NCBI GenBank assembly: GCA_041744735.1
Contig: JBGTKH010000142.1
Span: forward strand, 1 to 7,887
Origin: JBGTKH01 sp041744735
Lineage (GTDB): Bacteria; Planctomycetota; Planctomycetia; Pirellulales; Pirellulaceae
Reading direction: 5' to 3'
Length of the DNA stretch: 7,887 bases
The translations under genes and the position numbers were made by a program. This document shows positions 6,335 through 7,887 of the stretch, piece by piece. Numbering within the stretch: the stretch's first letter is position 1; the number at the start of each line of letters is the position of its first letter. Below the pieces are notes generated by a model that had not been told where the DNA came from, did no database searches, and saw only the letters and a program-made list of their open reading frames with translations.

Positions 6335-6605
6335 ATGAGCATTTAGCCTCGTACTCTGCTACCGACTTTCAAGTTAGGCCGACGCGCTTCACTCGCTAGG
6401 TTTTTGGCCGCGAATGTTGGACTGGTTGGGTCGGCGAATTGGGGAAATGGCTTTCGTGTCCTTCGTCGGCATCGGCTGTCAATCATTTTAGGTTAGCCAG
6501 CGGGTTGCCGCGCGTGAACTCTTGGTCTATTTTGCGAACCGCGTGCATAGGCGGTCGAGATGAGCTCAACCACGATGCATGCGCAGGTCCGTAGGAGGAT
6601 TCAAC
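6335..6605. other. divergent intergenic region between nuclease and sulfatase
   Basis: These 271 bases should contain promoters for both flanking genes. On the minus strand TTGAAA at 6372-6367 resembles a -35 box, but the nearest -10-like CTAAAT is 20 bases away, which is too far for confidence. On the plus strand TTGGTC near 6521 has no good -10 partner. No ORF, RNA gene or strong hairpin is seen. Confidence 0.4.
6593..6598 (+). promoter_or_regulatory. ribosome-binding site of the sulfatase gene
   Basis: AGGAGG is a perfect Shine-Dalgarno core, seven bases before ATG 6606. It decides the start in favour of 6606 over the later in-frame ATG at 6624. Confidence 0.8.
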
Positions 6606-7887
6606 ATGTTTCGACTTTTTGCCATGATACAGACCGATTGGCGTCTGTCACTGCCACATCGTTTACGGCACGTCGCGACCACGCTGGTCACCACGCTTTT
6701 TGCGGCTGCTTTTTCGCATTTCGTCCTTGCCCATGATGCTCCCACTGAAGCACCTCGGCCGAATATTGTCTTGATCATGTCAGACGACATGGGGTATTCG
6801 GACATCGGCTGTTACGGCAGCGAGGTGCGGACGCCGACGTTGGATAAGCTGGCGGCGGACGGGGTGCGGTTTACTCAGTTTTATAACACGGCCCGCTGCT
6901 GTCCCACGCGGGCGGCGCTGTTGACTGGGCTGTATCAGCATCAGGCGGGCGTCGGGCACATGATGGGCGATTATGGGCTGGCGGGATATCGCGGCGACTT
7001 GAATCGCAACTGCATGACGATTGCCGAGGTGCTGAAGTCGGCGGGCTATGCGACGTATATGACCGGCAAGTGGCACGTCACTCCACAGGTCCGGCCGAAG
7101 TCGGAGGACGAGAAGTACAACTGGCCGCTGCAGCGCGGCTTCGACCGCTTCTACGGGACGATTCACGGCGCGGGGTCGTTCTTCGATCCGAATTCGCTCA
7201 CGCGCGACAACACGCTGATCGCGCCGGACGCGGACGATTACTACTACACCGACGCGATCAGCGACAACGCCGCGAAGTTCATCGACGAGCACGACCGCAA
7301 GCGGCCATTTTTCCTGTACGTGCCCTACACCGCCGCGCATTGGCCGATGCACGCCAAGCCGCAGGACATCGCCAAGTACAAAGGCCACTACGACGCAGGC
7401 TGGGACAAACTGCGGTCTGAGCGCTATCAGCGGATGATCGACATGGGGCTGATCCCGGCCGACTGGAAACTGTCGCCGAACGTGCAGGACTGGAATAAGG
7501 CGAAGGACAAGGAGTGGCACATTCGCCGCATGGAAGTCTACGCGGCAATGATCGACTGCATGGACCAAGGCATCGGCCGCATCGTCGCGGCGCTGGAGCG
7601 CAGCGGGCAGTTTGATAACACGCTGATTCTGTTCCTGCAAGACAACGGCGGCTGTGCGGAAGAGTTCGGCAGCACGGGGCCAATCAAGCCCGATCCGTCG
7701 CAGCCGGTGGTGCTGCGGCCAATGAAGCCCGGCGAGTTGCAATTCGACATGATCCCGAAGGTCACTCGCGACGGCCGACCCGTGCGCACCGGTTACGGTG
7801 TAATGCCCGGCGCGGCGGACACGTACGTTGCTTACGGCCAGCAATGGGCCAACGCGTCGAACACACCGTTCCGCTTGTACAAGCATT
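6606..7887 (+). CDS. secreted sulfatase (arylsulfatase family, formylglycine type), 3' end outside window
   Basis: The first 427 residues are present, open to the right edge. The N-terminus has a basic stretch and a hydrophobic segment (about 22-41) ending in LAHDA, consistent with a Sec signal peptide with an unusually long n-region. The catalytic domain starts with RPNIVLIMSDDMGYSDIG (metal ligands D60, D61), then the sulfatase signature C98-C-P-T-R102, in which C98 should be converted to formylglycine, followed by LLTGLY. TGKWH carries K155 and H157, AAHWP carries H245, and LQDNGG carries D347 and N348, all expected active-site or metal residues. The sequence stops at NTPFRLYKH (419-427), where family members continue with the last conserved lysine/histidine block and a C-terminal subdomain. 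It hydrolyses sulfate esters, in planctomycetes probably on sulfated polysaccharides in the periplasm or outside; the substrate is not deducible. It needs a formylglycine-generating or anaerobic maturase enzyme encoded elsewhere. Confidence 0.93.
   Translation, partial: MFRLFAMIQTDWRLSLPHRLRHVATTLVTTLFAAAFSHFVLAHDAPTEAPRPNIVLIMSDDMGYSDIGCYGSEVRTPTLDKLAADGVRFTQFYNTARCCPTRAALLTGLYQHQAGVGHMMGDYGLAGYRGDLNRNCMTIAEVLKSAGYATYMTGKWHVTPQVRPKSEDEKYNWPLQRGFDRFYGTIHGAGSFFDPNSLTRDNTLIAPDADDYYYTDAISDNAAKFIDEHDRKRPFFLYVPYTAAHWPMHAKPQDIAKYKGHYDAGWDKLRSERYQRMIDMGLIPADWKLSPNVQDWNKAKDKEWHIRRMEVYAAMIDCMDQGIGRIVAALERSGQFDNTLILFLQDNGGCAEEFGSTGPIKPDPSQPVVLRPMKPGELQFDMIPKVTRDGRPVRTGYGVMPGAADTYVAYGQQWANASNTPFRLYKH

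Noticed and set aside
6373..6379. GTTAGGC, matching the GTTRRRY core of an integron attC site
   Set aside because: No complementary RYYYAAC core with the expected inner arms was found at a suitable distance, and no integrase is present; a seven-base match is chance.
6780..7886. Long minus-strand open frame of 368 codons opposite the sulfatase
   Set aside because: The plus strand encodes all sulfatase motifs with a perfect ribosome-binding site; the antisense product is Arg/Val-rich and matches no family.
1..7887. CRISPR array, tRNA, rRNA, transposase or insertion-sequence ends
   Set aside because: No regularly spaced short repeats, no cloverleaf or rRNA-like sequence, and no DDE or HUH transposase motifs were seen on either strand.

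Overview
The window looks like chromosomal DNA from a planctomycete, probably of the Pirellulaceae type. The evidence is a formylglycine-type sulfatase with a CCPTR active site behind a signal peptide, a secreted protein built from regular 24-residue leucine-rich repeats, large RHS/YD-repeat genes, moderately high GC, and a short two-hairpin palindrome. This assignment is inference from gene families, not from a marker gene.

Layout, left to right. (1) Positions 1-1345, minus strand: a 5'-truncated RHS core fragment with no stop codon, running off the left edge. (2) 1404-2228, minus: a secreted leucine-rich-repeat protein. (3) 2300-5344, minus: a long RHS/YD-repeat protein of up to 1014 residues, with a complete C-terminal hallmark region and a unique cysteine-rich tip. 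(4) About 5178-5676, plus: the C-terminal remnant of an FMN-binding glutamate-synthase-family gene, cut at its 5' side by the RHS sequence and also frameshifted. (5) 5729-6334, minus: a lone Mrr-like restriction endonuclease. (6) 6335-6605: a divergent intergenic region. (7) 6606 to the right edge, plus: a secreted sulfatase, cut by the window end.

The left two thirds form one unit. In the direction of transcription the order is RHS core, variable tip, small unrelated gene (LRR), then a second RHS core piece lacking its own beginning. This is the classic arrangement of an rhs locus with a displaced ('orphan') cassette. The two core copies align from 1-1345 to 3175-4519 at a constant offset of 3174, with no net indel. 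Recombination between them would delete the LRR gene and exchange the C-terminal tip. The 5' end of the long RHS gene is abnormal: its first ~57 codons are simply the antisense of the glutamate-synthase remnant, so a rearrangement joined an internal RHS core point to that gene. A 49-bp double hairpin lies inside the RHS frame and is read through.

The right third (nuclease, sulfatase) appears unrelated to the RHS unit. I found no tRNA, rRNA, CRISPR array, transposase or complete insertion sequence. The best candidate for something undescribed is the RHS unit with its Cys-rich tip, its LRR neighbour and the orphan core.
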